This document shows, in pieces, positions 12,348 through 23,852 of a DNA stretch of 64,000 nucleotides. The DNA is from Spirodela intermedia. Taxonomy: Eukaryota; Streptophyta; Magnoliopsida; Alismatales; Araceae. The notes beneath the pieces are model-generated. The model had not been told where the DNA came from. It made no database searches and saw only the letters and a program-made list of their open reading frames with translations. Where the stretch lies: assembly GCA_902729315.2 (NCBI GenBank), contig LR746270.1:3558501-3622500 (forward strand), given 5' to 3'. The position numbers and the translations under genes were made by a program. Each line of letters opens with the position of its first letter. Position 1 is the stretch's first letter.

Positions 12348-12916
12348 GTTGTCTACATTCACAATGCTCTTCAAATTCATGTCTTTCCCCTGAATTTTAA
12401 TTGCTATTCTGCTGTAAAATCTTATGCCATATAAATCTTCAAGCCGTGGTTCCCGAATTCAGCAAAATATTTACAGGGTAGTGGGTATTTAACTGACATA
12501 TACTTGAGGCAGTTGCCAAGCCGCTGATCGTCGATGGAACCGCCAAATCGCACGAGCTGTCTATCGCCTACGACCAGTTCTCACTGTCCCTGCTCGAGCC
12601 TCCCTTGGTTCTTCAAGAATTTGTCAACCACGGTATATACAGTATATAAATGACGTCATAATATACGAATTATGTGATGATTTTTCTGCCATGAACGCGA
12701 CGAACTTGATTTTCTTTTATGCGTGTGGCTGCAGGGGGGATCATGTTCAAAGTTTATATCGTTGGGGAGGCGATCAAGGTCCTGCGGCGGTTTTCTCTCC
12801 CGGATGTGACCGAGAAGGAGCTTCTGAAGAATTCCGGCGTCTTCCGGTTCCCAAGGGTCTCCTGCGCCGCAGCTTCGGCGGAGTATGCGGACGTGGATCC
12901 CACCGTCGCCGGTAAG

Positions 12917-12956
<40 letters not shown>

Positions 12957-13834
12957 CCACATTTCTCCTCTCTGATTTGCAGAGCTACCGCCACGGCCAC
13001 TGCTGGAGAGGCTCGCAAGGGAGCTGCGGCGGAGACTGGTGGGTGGACGCAATCTTTTTTAAAAACTCTAGAGAATATATCCGTTGGGGTGGTCTTCCTC
13101 GTCCTTTTTGATCTCTCTCTCTCTCTCTAATTCGCCCCCATATGCGGGAATCGGCGGCAGGGTCTTCGTCTGTTCAACATGGACATCATAAGGGAGCACG
13201 GATCCAACGACCGGTACTACGTCATCGACATCAACTACTTCCCTGGTGAGTCCATTCCTTCTGCGCAGCCGAGAGCCCTTCCCTGTAAGGGAATGCATTC
13301 TACAGCCCTGGTCAACCCATTGCTTATGTCCCATCGTAGCATTGATTAATTTAATTGCCCAAAAGCATAGCATTCTATGCTTTCCAGAATCTGCAATTTT
13401 TTCCGTTTTAACGAACCCATTCCTGGGGGGGAATGCATTATACGGGCCTTGTAAACCCGTTCTGAGCGGCCCCCCTATCGTTAGATCTTCTGATTCTCAT
13501 GCTGCTATGCTTTCCAAAATCTGCAAATTTTTTTAATAAACCCATTCCTGGGTGGGAATGCATTCTACGAACCTGGTCAACCCACTACGTGGAAGCCCGA
13601 AAAGCTCGTTCGGATGGCCTCTCTCCTAACGTTGCATTAACTGTTTGAATACATCTTCTTGCTTTCGTTGCTGCGATGCTTTTCAAAATCTGCAATTTTT
13701 TTTATTTTGATGAACCCATTAATTCCTGGCGTGCAGGGTATGGGAAGATGCCGGGCTATGAACAGATCTTCACAGACTTCCTTCTGAGCTTCGGCCAGAA
13801 CAAGTATAAAAGGCGCCACAGCACCAACAACTAG
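9432..13834 (+). CDS. ITPK: Inositol-tetrakisphosphate 1-kinase (ITPK, ATP-grasp)
   Basis: Ten exons (9432-9643, 10407-10488, 10585-10617, 11216-11336, 12141-12233, 12513-12632, 12735-12911, 12983-13038, 13161-13245, 13737-13834) splice to 358 residues, usual for plant ITPK. The enzyme phosphorylates inositol tris/tetrakisphosphates on the route to phytate. Seen: the N-terminal block [20 protein letters not shown], then [15 protein letters not shown], the ATP-grasp pieces [16 protein letters not shown] and [20 protein letters not shown], and the metal/ATP end NMDIIREH...[18 protein letters not shown]. The start at 9432 is the first ATG after an in-frame stop at 9378. The tail KRRHSTNN is short. 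Introns 4, 5 and 7 carry CT repeats, intron 9 a degenerate tandem repeat. Which ITPK subgroup it belongs to is not settled. Confidence 0.95.
11593..11618. repeat. (CT)n microsatellite, ITPK intron 4
   Basis: An uninterrupted CT dinucleotide run inside the intron between the fourth and fifth ITPK exons. Confidence 0.95.
12315..12345. repeat. (CT)n microsatellite, ITPK intron 5
   Basis: A CT run about 80 bases after the intron 5 donor. Confidence 0.95.
12920..12953. repeat. (CT)n microsatellite, ITPK intron 7
   Basis: A CT run starting 8 bases after the donor GGTAAGGCCC; it makes up nearly half of this 71-base intron and could serve as part of its pyrimidine tract. Confidence 0.95.
13255..13725 (+). 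repeat. Three-copy degenerate tandem repeat in ITPK intron 9
   Basis: A unit of about 150 bases recurs three times. Landmarks are GGGAATGCATTCTAC (near 13289, 13431 and 13555), CTGGTCAACCCA or equivalents just after, and ATGCTTTCCAAAATCTGCAA (near 13378, 13507, 13676) before AACCCATTCCTGG. It fills most of the last ITPK intron, right up to its acceptor. Confidence 0.75.
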
Positions 13835-14442
13835 AGAGAGAGAGTCTTCACCGATGGGTCTGAAGGCGGCTGGGGACTATGAAGGAGCTCTTGTACAGAG
13901 CTCGAGACCAAAGCATGGCGCTGGAGGTCGAATGGTTCTCTCTCGCTCTCGGTGCGCGCTTCTGTAGGGGTGTGTAGATGCAACACATGACTCAGTAGCG
14001 TGCCCATTCAATTGGTCTTTCTTGTGTTTGAGTCGGCCCAATTGGGACCGGCTGCCATGTTACCTCTTTCTCATACCTCACAGACCCCGCACGAGGGAGA
14101 GAGAGAGAGACACACACACACACTGCCCCATTATTAAATGGATCCTTCATGAGTATGATGATGATGATGTTAAGGTAAAAGAGGGCATTCGAGCAGAAGA
14201 ACACCCGACCACAAGTTAACTGCATTTCAGCAAACTGTTCTACTCGGCCGTAGCATTTCATAGGCCGCTAAATTAGCCCAAGCGCTAACAAACGATCCGA
14301 TTAAATAATAATTGATATACGTTCAATATGTTTCTTAAAGTGGGGTGGGCTTACCCAGAACCATCGTCGTCATCAGCCCGGATCTGGGAGGAACGGGGCT
14401 TCTGAGTCCTGCGGCCTTGAGCATGCCAGCAGCTTTCTCTCT
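13835..14442. other. Convergent 3' regions of ITPK (+) and SNU13 (-)
   Basis: Stop codons of the two converging genes lie about 600 bases apart. The stretch contains short GA runs (13832-13845, 14096-14111), a (CA)n at 14110-14122 and an ATG/GAT repeat at about 14155-14170. I see no gene in it; it should hold both 3' UTRs. Confidence 0.6.
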
Positions 14443-14845
14443 CTAGATCAGGAGCTTCTCGATGGCATCCTGACCATGGATGAGAGAGGTTTCGGTTGGA
14501 GCTGAGATTGAGGTTTAAAACAAGAAAAAGGAGATGGCGAAGATTGCAGAGGATCTTTACCTTGAGCTGCTGTATTTGGGATTTCAACTGGCTACCTTCG
14601 TTGCTGGTCACGGAGCAGGCAATCACCGGCCTGGTGACCCCGCATGCTCGGCCAAGGGCTTGCTTGGAAGGCACAAAGACATACGGTACATTCTAGAGAG
14701 AGAAACAGAGAGAGATATCAGCTTCTGTGCATTCATGTAGTCCTCGGTCCTGAGTTTATTTGGGAAGGTAAAAAGGCATAGCGTACATTGTTTATATACA
14801 TAGAAAGAGTTCTTGACCCAAAAAGATCAGGTGTATTCTAGAGAG

Positions 14846-14887
<42 letters not shown>

Positions 14888-16212
14888 AGGAGGGAGGTTA
14901 GCTTCTAGGCGGCGTGCAAATAACTCCAGGCCAAGAGCTTGCTTGGAGTTGAACAATGACATAGGGCAATGGATATGCAAAAAACTAGCATTGACTCAAC
15001 AAGAATCACAAAAAGGTCCCCTCATTTCACGGGTCTGACCAGAAGCCGGAGCATTCTCCTAGATGAACAGCAATAACTGTTTTTCAAGAAATCTTTGATA
15101 GAAGTACAGATAATATGTCGGGAATCTTTGAGACCACCTGTTCTAATCTTTTCATTCTTCTTCTCTCTAACTATTAGACTTCTATCTAGGATATCGATAT
15201 TATGGGAGAAAGAACATCGTCAATGGTGTATATACGTTAAGAGTCCCAGGGATGAACATGATCAGCAGAGAGATTCTGAAGCTATTGCATCCCCTAGAAC
15301 ACCAGCCCACGCCTGAATGCTGACCATGGGCGTAGGCATGGACGTTGGACAGAGGAAATGATCTAGAGCAGCTCAAATGCTGCAAGGACATTGGTACGAT
15401 CATGAGAACGAACTCTCTGATCGAAACTCTGTTGATACGAAGAAAAAAACGAAGAATCTAATCCTGTGAAGAGCAATAAAGCTATAGTGTAATTACAGGC
15501 AGACGGATTCATGAAAAATGGATATCATCATGAAAAAAGTGGAGCGGTGCCAGAAATAGTTCCGAAGAAGAATTAAAAGAATGGATTCGATTATTACCTC
15601 CATTTTTTAATAATTACAAAGTCCGCGAAAAAATATGAGAGAAAAAAAAAACTGGATGAATAGAATCACGCGTAGAATAATCTTCAGATCAACATTCTTC
15701 ATTTTTTTAAAGGAGAAGATTACCTTGTCCTCGGCGAGCAAGGGAAGATGAAGGAGGATCTCAAGAGGTTCTGTATCCGCCGCCATCACTACGAACTCCG
15801 AAATACCCCTGTTCAGAGTCTTCGTCGCTGGCCAAAAAAAGGGACGCAGAGAGCTAATTACAAACACCATAACACACCAGATCCCCTCCTACACAACTAA
15901 AAACCAGATCTCGCAGACTCGTCCAAAGGGGAGACCCCAGAAGAAACAGAATCGGCGGAAGAGACAGAACAAAACCTTCGTTGGCGCCCTTCTTGAGCTG
16001 CTTGTAGTTGGCGGCCTGCTGGACGAGGTCCAGTATGGTGATTGTGAGCTGCGCATCCGCCAGGGGGTACGCTTTAGGGTTTACTGCTTCGTTGGTCTGC
16101 CAAAGAGAACAAAACCCGGGAAATGAATCAACAAGAACAACAGCAGCACGAAGGAAGGAGAGGAGGGAGGAAGAAGAGAAAAATCCAGAGAGAGGCAGTG
16201 ATTCTCCACCAT
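14443..16212 (-). CDS. SNU13: SNU13 / 15.5K (NHP2L1) kink-turn RNA-binding protein
   Basis: Coding exons on the minus strand: 16210-16212 (the ATG alone), 15976-16096, 15724-15827, 14561-14692 and 14443-14469. They join to 128 residues, the exact family size. The protein binds the U4 snRNA 5' stem-loop and box C/D snoRNA kink-turns in the nucleus and nucleolus. The L7Ae fold is complete: [37 protein letters not shown] (the RNA-contacting helix), [36 protein letters not shown], and the end DAIEKLLI. The first coding exon holds only the initiator codon (GAAG ATG|GTGGAG), so the intron falls right after it. A CT/GA microsatellite (14848-14882) lies in the 15724/14692 intron. Confidence 0.96.
14848..14882. 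repeat. (GA)n microsatellite in SNU13 intron
   Basis: GA run in the long intron between the second and third full exons of SNU13. Confidence 0.95.
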
Positions 16213-18014
16213 CTTCTGCAGCGAAAGATTCGGATAGGGATCGCCTCCTCTTCGCCTTCCTTCCTCGTAGGGTGGGTGGGATTGGGAGAGGAGAGACGCG
16301 CGGAGGGTTTCTGTTGGCTCGAGGGTTTTTCAATCGAGCTTGCCCTAGCTTCGCACGGGGACTGTACACGTGTGACCAATAATAGTGTAAACTTTTTGGT
16401 AAAATAAATAAATAAAAAGCAATAATTTTCAAGAAAAAAAAATTACTCAATTCAAAGGTTATTATGCATGTGTCTCCATAAAGCCCTCTATTAACAGATA
16501 TTCCCCTCAATATTTTCGCTTAGTACTCTTCCCAACTAGTATTATGTATCCAAAGAGGATTTTCTATTAAAAAGATTATGTTATTTTATTTAAAATGTTA
16601 ATGGTGAAATAAAATTAGATTATTTAATGATAATAATAATATATACATTTTTTTTTAATCTCCGTACTAATAATCTATGTTTGATGATATGCATTATTAA
16701 GACGTGTTTACCAAATATATCCATTAATTCATAAAAAGAGTAAAAAAATCAAGAAATTACATGTAACAAGATAAAGGTGGAGCATGCGATATATTAATTT
16801 TATTTTTGGCCACGTAATACATTTTATTACTTCCCACTACATATATCTCACACAAATCATGAGGAAACACTTATCAAAAGATATTACACTTTAGAAAAAA
16901 CTTATAAAAAAGATACTTAGGTGTGATGGGAGCTCTAACTTTTGACATCATAATTACACTTTAGAGGATTATTGATGTGTGTTAGAAGTCTAAGTGTTTT
17001 GATGATAAGCATAGTATGTGGGGGTAGTTTAAACATATACTTCAGTATTGATTTGTTTTATTTGTTAATATGGTGTTCTAAAGTATCTCTAAGTGAGTTT
17101 AAGATGATACACTAATTTGGGTATCTAGATTTGAATGTTATCTATCAAAATAATAGTGTGGAATATTTGTGATTTTTTTCTTGATTTATTTCAAGTTAAA
17201 AGAAGCATAAATAAGATATAATACAATTGATTATAGGGCCTAGATTTAAAGTGAAATGAATTTTATGATTGGGCCTAAATCAAAGATGTAGTGGATTTAT
17301 TTATTGGGCTTGAATCTAAAGCATAATAGAAATGGTTCATGATTTTTATGAAAAATGTTTCATATATCTATTTTTTCTATATTGGGTATAATTTCTAAAT
17401 ACATGTTCAAAAGGTTTTGAATACTTCACATTTAATTGAATGAATCTATATGTAGTACTACATTATATTCATGAAACTAAAACAAATTATTTACTACATT
17501 TATGATTAATATCAAACCAAATGACCACTTTCTATATTCACAAAATTAACAAACTAATTTCCATAATTATGATTTAAACTGAAACTTAATGACCTTTTTT
17601 GTATATATAAAACTAAAATATATTGTCTCAATACATGAACCATTTCTGATTTGATTAGACATATTTTTATAATATTACACCTAAAAAGCCCTAAAATCTC
17701 TTATTTTGCAAGTGATCTCTAACCAAAAACACGAAACATTATTTGATCCTCAAGCTCTTCAACTACTCTTTCATGGTAAAGCTTTCTCCATGATAAATCA
17801 GATTATTGAAGCCTCTAAGAAGTTAAGAGTTGAATGCCAATAATGATGACTTGTTCTAACTTTATACTTAGTGTGGAATCATATAAAATGGGTTGTCTAG
17901 AGTTTGAATCTAGATGTGGTCAATCTTATTAGCCTCTTAGAGATAATATGTCTCATTTGGCTAAGTTGCTAAGAGTCATGAAGTATTAAAAGTGATTTGA
18001 ATATTTCCAAATTA
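16213..18014. other. SNU13 5' leader/promoter, then AT-rich spacer
   Basis: About 16213-16370 is the GC-richer 5' leader of SNU13. From 16380 to 18014 the DNA is very AT-rich, with only stop-riddled frames. Three loosely similar pieces beginning GGGCCTAGATTT, GGGCCTAAATC and GGGCTTGAATCTAAAG (17236-17325) suggest a decayed short tandem repeat. I see no gene. Confidence 0.5.
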
Positions 18015-18019
18015 CTTAT

Positions 18020-19648
18020 TGATAAGTCTTCATTATCATGAGTTAATAATTAGTAAATAATATAGTTTTAGCCTTAACTCATGATAAATAAACTTATATT
18101 TGTGTTAAAGTGTGAAAAGTGGTTTTCAATTAATTAATGTGGTTTTTTTAGTAATTATGTGATTTTATATAAATTTATATGATTTTTATAGTCTTACTTT
18201 TGAGATAAATAAAGAAAAAGAAATAAAAATAAAAATAAAAATAAAAATAAAATTGGGGGGACCTGCCGGCCAATTGGGCTCGCAAGCATGTCGGAAGCGC
18301 AGTCAGGGAGTAACTGTGAGTAGGGGCTCAAACGGCTTGGACCGATAGGGGTATGTGTGCGCCACTCTCCTTCCACGTCACCGATGGTCAACCGACTATG
18401 GGGCAAGGAGTGGTCGTACATGTGCAAGAAAGTGACTTGCTTTCAAATGTAACATTATTATATATTCGCCCGAGACTTCGGTGCACAAGCGATGTGAGAC
18501 TAAACCTGCGTCACACCTTCCCTAGAAAGGGCGGGCAACCAGCCAAAACTCATATTTTTTTATCTGATTATCGCGACTTTCCTGCAAATCACCGGTGAAG
18601 GATTAAGCAATCAGAATCGTTAGATCATCGGTGAAAATTTCATCAACACGATTCGCAGAGTATTGTTACTAAAATTACTGAGCAATTCGTGATAAAAAGA
18701 TCGTGAATCCATTGAGTAAATCATCTTTGATTGATCGACAAACAAGTCGTCGTCGAGAAGAGGACGATCCGTCGGGAGATGAGTCGCCACCTCTTGAGAG
18801 TGTACTGGATGCGATGAAGAACCTCTTCTTGCTGTGCGGACATGAGGATGAAGCTCTCTAACATGCGCCTCACCTCCATCCAGCTCCTCTCCATCAGGTG
18901 ACAGCCGCCGGAGAGTCGCAAAGTCGCCGTTTTTCCGCTCTACCGAGTGACAGTCACCGAAGATGATTCGATGACCCATTTCATTGATCTCTAAACTTCG
19001 CAAGGAGATCTAGAGATTGCCCACATCGTCTTTGTCCAAAGAGAGCTTTCGAGGCCGTAGACACTGCACGACGATCCTCTCAAATGCTCAGGATTTCGGT
19101 GCATCGTTGACGCATCGCTGCCGCGACGTTGGAACTCTGTTTTTCTACTTTCAACTTAATTTTCACTTCATTTAGTGATAATTTGTGTGATTTAAATTTA
19201 CCAAGATATATTTCATTCAATTACGATTTTTCTAGCTTTTACAAATCTTAATTTGATCAATTAAATTGGTTATAATCACTTACGTAAGAATCACCAGGTG
19301 TAACTCTATTTCTGCGTGATTCGCGTTCGCCGAGCACTGACGTCATCTTGACGTTGACGTCCTCACCCTTATTTCCCTTTTTCGTGAATTTTAAATATAT
19401 TTTATTTTCATTTCTTAGTATAAAATTCATAGAAAATAATATTCTTTGAGAAAAAATCTGAATAATTACCCGATATTATTTACATCCCTGTGATTGACTT
19501 GGAAAATTATTGTTATTTTTGGAAGTTTTATTAAATTATAATTGATATATTTGTTCATAAATACTTCTAAATATTTAAAAATTCATATTTTCTAGTTTTA
19601 TAAACTTTAAATTTACATAATTTACTATACAACGACTAAGTCACGTCA
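18020..19648 (+). mobile_element. Solo LTR (copy A), 1,629 bp, with 5-bp target duplication
   Basis: The element begins TGATAAGTCT and ends AAGTCACGTCA, so it has TG...CA ends. It is flanked by the perfect 5-bp direct repeat CTTAT (18015-18019 and 19649-19653), as expected for an integrase-made insertion. Copy B at 46435-48114 has the same ends and the same internal landmarks in order: a GGGCAAGGAGTGG block, a GATGTGAGACTAAA block, GATCTAGAGATTGCC, and a long AT-rich 3' half. No primer-binding site, polypurine tract or coding frame adjoins it, so this is an LTR left after recombination or loss of the body. The family is not identifiable from the LTR alone. Confidence 0.85.
18028..18097. repeat. 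Inverted repeat at the 5' end of solo LTR A
   Basis: The arm CATTATCATGAGTTAA (18031-18046) is answered by TTAACTCATGATAAAT (18074-18089); similarity extends outward through AAGT/ACTT. The transcript or single strand could fold into a stem of about 22 pairs with a 27-base loop. The same pair is present in copy B. Confidence 0.85.
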
Positions 19649-19653
19649 CTTAT

Positions 19654-21300
19654 AACCTATAAAATTTAGTTGGTTGCTAAACTTAGAATCCATATCAAAA
19701 TGTCACACCTCTAAGAAGAAAGGTGAGGACACCCTCTAATGAAATGTGTGCTATTAAATCAATATGCTTGAAAAAAGTTTTGAATCAATGTGCTATTGAA
19801 AGAATTGTTCCCTCTTCTATTAATGAAAACTCTTGAGTAAGAGTGATTTCCCTTTTGAAATAACTAACTCTACAAAGTCTCATGGAAGACTAAGGGTACA
19901 CATGATGGAATAGAAAAATATATCAACTATCAACCAGCTCAGAATCCAATGTGGAGATTAGAATAAGCCAAGGAAATCAGACCACTATAAATATGTGCTG
20001 TGAATGTGTTGGTGATTATCTCTATGAACATAATTTGTTGTATAACACTAATTAAAAAAAATTGATTTACCCCCCTTCCTAATATCATGTCATCACTTAA
20101 ACACCAACAATTATTACATGATGCTTTGTGATAGTTTGAGTGATTATATAACATCTCATCCACCTAAAAAAAGTTATTAAAAAATATATATAATACATTG
20201 ACTATACCATCAACCATAAGGATAATGAAACTTGAAATAATCGTGAATTGAAAACTTATAAAAAACCTTCTACAACACCAAAGGAAAGCTTTCTTGATTA
20301 ATTATATGGGTCTTAACTATGTTTAATGTATGCCATACTCTATCTAGTAGTGCAAAATGTATGCACGAGCTAATATTTTAACTATGCATATTTTATATGT
20401 CATTTAATTCCTATAAATATGGCTTCACATTGAACGATGCCAAAATGCTTGTTGGAAGGTCTTCATTTCACAGATTTTCACCATTTGTGCAAAATAATTT
20501 TACTAACATTTAACAATACAAGGTGTCACAATCTTAATGACATATGTTGACATGATGAGGTCAATTATTGAAATAAATCAACATAAGACCCTCATTTAGA
20601 GAAAAAAAATCTCCCATTATTTTTTCATGTAAGATGCATGCATAAGGATTGGTCCTTAAATCTTCAAGTGCATTTTTGTCCAAATATAAAATAAAATAAT
20701 GTGGATAGTTGAGACACATGACACATGACACATGAACGTGTATTTTGTTTAACTTCTCAAGCCTTTTTCTCAAATTAGGTAAACATTAACCCTATTTTAA
20801 ACATGATAAGAGAGGGAGGTGTGATGCCATGATAAAAGATGAGTAACTTCTCTAAATTTAGTGGTTTACAAGGGCATATCGGAAAAAAAATAGCCCTACC
20901 ATGAAATAAAAAAAATATTTTTTTAATATGTATTTAATGTTAAACACAAATTGATACAACCTTAGATTTGAAGTAATGTGAGGGTTTTTTTTTTTTTTTC
21001 AAAATTTATGAGGGGAGAATGCAGATTCCAAAATTTGCTAAGAAGACCAGATATATATACTGCCTCTGCATTTAACCACCGCCCCCAAAGAGGCTATCAA
21101 TGAGGAAGTGGGTTAGGTCCATGTATTTCTCTCTCTACGACTCGGACCCTTTTCTTCAACAAAGACGAGGAATAGATCCGTTATCCATTTGCGTCCGATT
21201 CAAAATCTCGAGGCGGTCTTCTACAACGGTCATCTTAAATTTTTAAAAAAGCAGCTGTTATTAACACGCCGCGAGGTCGGTCGACCACCACTTTTCCTTT
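19654..21300. other. AT-rich spacer without visible gene
   Basis: Stop-riddled AT-rich DNA with homopolymer runs (for example a T run at 20986-20999). No conserved protein fragment was recognised on either strand. Confidence 0.5.
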
Positions 21301-21588
21301 CTTTCCTACTTGCTGGACGATCTGGGTCTAACGAATGATGTGAGCCGGTGGGATCGACTGAACTGCGAGTGAAAGGGGTGAGAATAACACACAGGGGGGG
21401 GGGGGGGAGAAGCTCGCTAAAAACTAGCCGTTACCTTCCCAGTAAAATAGGAAGGATCTCCTCGTCTCTCCCACACTCCGGCGATTCTCTTGCCATTTAT
21501 TCCAGATCTCCCCGCCAGCTAACTTTCCATTTCTCCTTTCCTCCCCAATCTCCTCTGAGTTCTGCAGATTTCCTCGGGAACGAGCTTC
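21301..21588 (+). promoter_or_regulatory. 5' leader/promoter of the acidic membrane-protein gene, with G14 tract
   Basis: A GC-rich, CT-rich stretch directly before the ATG at 21589. It holds an uninterrupted run of 14 G at 21394-21407, prone to slippage and possibly to G-quadruplex folding. The transcription start is not visible; the pyrimidine-rich run from 21440 on is typical of a plant 5' UTR. Confidence 0.4.
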
Positions 21589-23852
21589 ATGGCGAACAGG
21601 TCCCCCTCCCCCAATCTCTCCAGGACCCATAGCGGCAAAAGCCTCAAGAAACTCCCTTGGGCGAACCCTAATTCTTCCAAGAACAGTCCCTCTGGTAAGT
21701 GAATCATCATCGATTTCCTGGCTTCGATCGATCTTCATGGTTTCGATCTTTTGATTTTCTTCGTTGCTTTTCTGCAGATACTCCTCAGAGGGTGCGGGCG
21801 GCGATCGAGCAGGACGAGAATGAATCAGATCCGAAGATGAACAGGGCGAGGTCTCCGGCAGCAGCGGCGCCGCCGTTCAAGGGCGCCAAGAACTTCATGT
21901 CTCCGACCATCTCCGCCGCGTCCAAGGCCATCGCCGCCGCCTCTCCCAAGCGGAAGGTGTTGTCTGAGAGGAACGATGGCACCAGATCTTCTTCCCTCAC
22001 CACTGATTGCTCCGATTCCATGGAATCGGAAGTCTCCAATCCGATGCTGGAGACGGTCGACAGCGGCGGCGGCGGCGGCCACCACTGGGAATCCCCGAAG
22101 ATCATCTTCTCCGGAGCTTCACGGGAGATGCTCAGATCGAGGCCACTCGAAGATGATTTCCCTATCGAGGAAGTTCCCCTCTGCAACAACTCTCCGGCCA
22201 TGGTTTCTGAAGAGGAAGATCCCTCACTTCTTCATCTTCCTCCTTACGATCCCAAGACCAACTATCTCTCCCCCAGGCCTCGGTTCCTCCATTACAGGCC
22301 CAAACCGCGAGTCGACAGAGCAGAGGAGCTCCTCGTCCATGGCGATGGCGGACTGCAGCTCGAGGAGAGGTTCTCCTCTGAGAGCTCCAGCGAGACGAGC
22401 GGGCGGAAGATCGAAGAAGAGATCATGTCCTCCTCTGAGGTGGAGGAATCCGGGGAAGAAGTTCTGAATGATGGTTCTTCTGATTACCTGGAAGAAGATC
22501 CGCCCCTTGCTCGTTCTTCATCCAGATCCAGATTAGTGATCTTATCCGTCGTCGTCCTCCTGATCACCGGCCTCCTCGGAACTGCGATGCAAAACCCTAA
22601 GATCTCTTCTTCCTCTGGTTTCTTCGAGATGGAATCGATCGGGGAAATGCATCTGAGAGATCCCTTGGCTGGATTCAGGGATCGAGGTCACCTGAATCTC
22701 GAGAAGCTCTCCGTCAAGATCAAAGACTGGTCGGTTGAATTTGTCGCTTCTCTCCGGGCGGTCACTCGCGTTCTTGCTTTTCCACATGAAGATCTCGGAT
22801 TCTTCTACTCACTGGAACACCATATTGAGGAGGCTGAGAAGGAGCAATATCTGGATCAAGGAGTCGCCATTGACGCTGGAGTTGCAGAGCACAGTAATTC
22901 TCAGACGAAGATAGAGACGGAGACTGAAGAAGAAGAACAGAAACAACATGCGGAAGAAGGAGAATATTCTGTGGAGGAGGAGGAGGTCGCAGGGGAGATC
23001 AAGGAGGAAGCAGAAGAGCGGGATCTGGTCCTTCCTGATACCTCCAGTGTAGATGATCCGGACCTAACCAGTCCCAGAAGTGAAGAAGAAGAAGAAGAAG
23101 AAGAAGAAGAAGAGACTTATCTGAGTTCTCGAATGGAGGATATCGTCGTCGGCGATGTCCTAACCAGTCCCAGAAGTGGTGAAGAAGAAGAAGAAGAAGA
23201 AGAGCCTTATCTGAGGTCTCGGGTGGAGGACGTCGTCGCCGGCGATGCCGAGGAGAGAGAACCAGAAGCCGCCATTATTTCCGGCGAAGTCCTCTCACAG
23301 ATCCACCAGCCCACCGTCGGCGGCGCAGAAGAACACGATCCCCTACCAGGAGCCGCCGGTCTTCTTCTTCCTTCTCTGCAGACTCTGCTGGGTACATCCT
23401 CTGTTCTTCTAGCTCTCGCCGCCATCGCCATCGCCCTCCGCGTCAAGCAGAATCACGACGGCGGGGCACCGTCGGCCAAGAAGGTGACCTCGGCGGAGCT
23501 CGCAAGCCGGTCGCCGGAAACCGCCATGACGACGGGCGAATCCTGTCCATCAGAGAGCAGCAGCAGCTTCTTCCATAGCGACCGGAGGGGACGACTACCT
23601 GAAGATAGGAGCCTGAGGAGGGATTCCACTTCTTCCTCGCAGTCATTTGGAAGCTTCACCGCCTACGAGAAGCTCTCCGGTAAAAAGGTGCGCCACAATC
23701 ATCTTCTCTCTCTCTTTCTCTCTTTCTATCTCTTTCTATCTCTTACTCAGTTTCTCTCCCAACTGTTCTTGAAGGGATGCCGAGAGGACGGCGGGATGAC
23801 CCCCGTACGGCGGTCGAGCAGGATCCGCAGCCACCAGGCCGCCTCTCCGTAG
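21589..23852 (+). CDS. Plant-specific acidic membrane protein of unknown function
   Basis: Exons 21589-21694, 21778-23687 and 23775-23852 give about 697 residues. Start MANRSPSPNLSRTHSGKSLK; donor CTCTG|GTAAGT; the second exon begins mid-codon at DTPQRVRAAIEQDENE. KGAKNFMSPTISAASKAIAA and the C-terminal TPVRRSSRIRSHQAASP are motifs I associate with an uncharacterised plant family. Two hydrophobic stretches: about 286-305 (RLVILSVVVLLITGLLGTAM) and about 572-592 (LLGTSSVLLALAAIAIALRV). Between them lie glutamate-rich tracts coded by GAA/GAG repeats (about 23,080-23,215) with a duplicated block LTSPRS-E-run. The 87-base last intron is a multiple of three without stops, so its retention would add 29 residues. 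Function unknown. Confidence 0.8.

Noticed and set aside
12690-13130. Several overlapping open frames on both strands
   Set aside because: Explained by ITPK exons 7 and 8 and the CT repeat in the intron between them.
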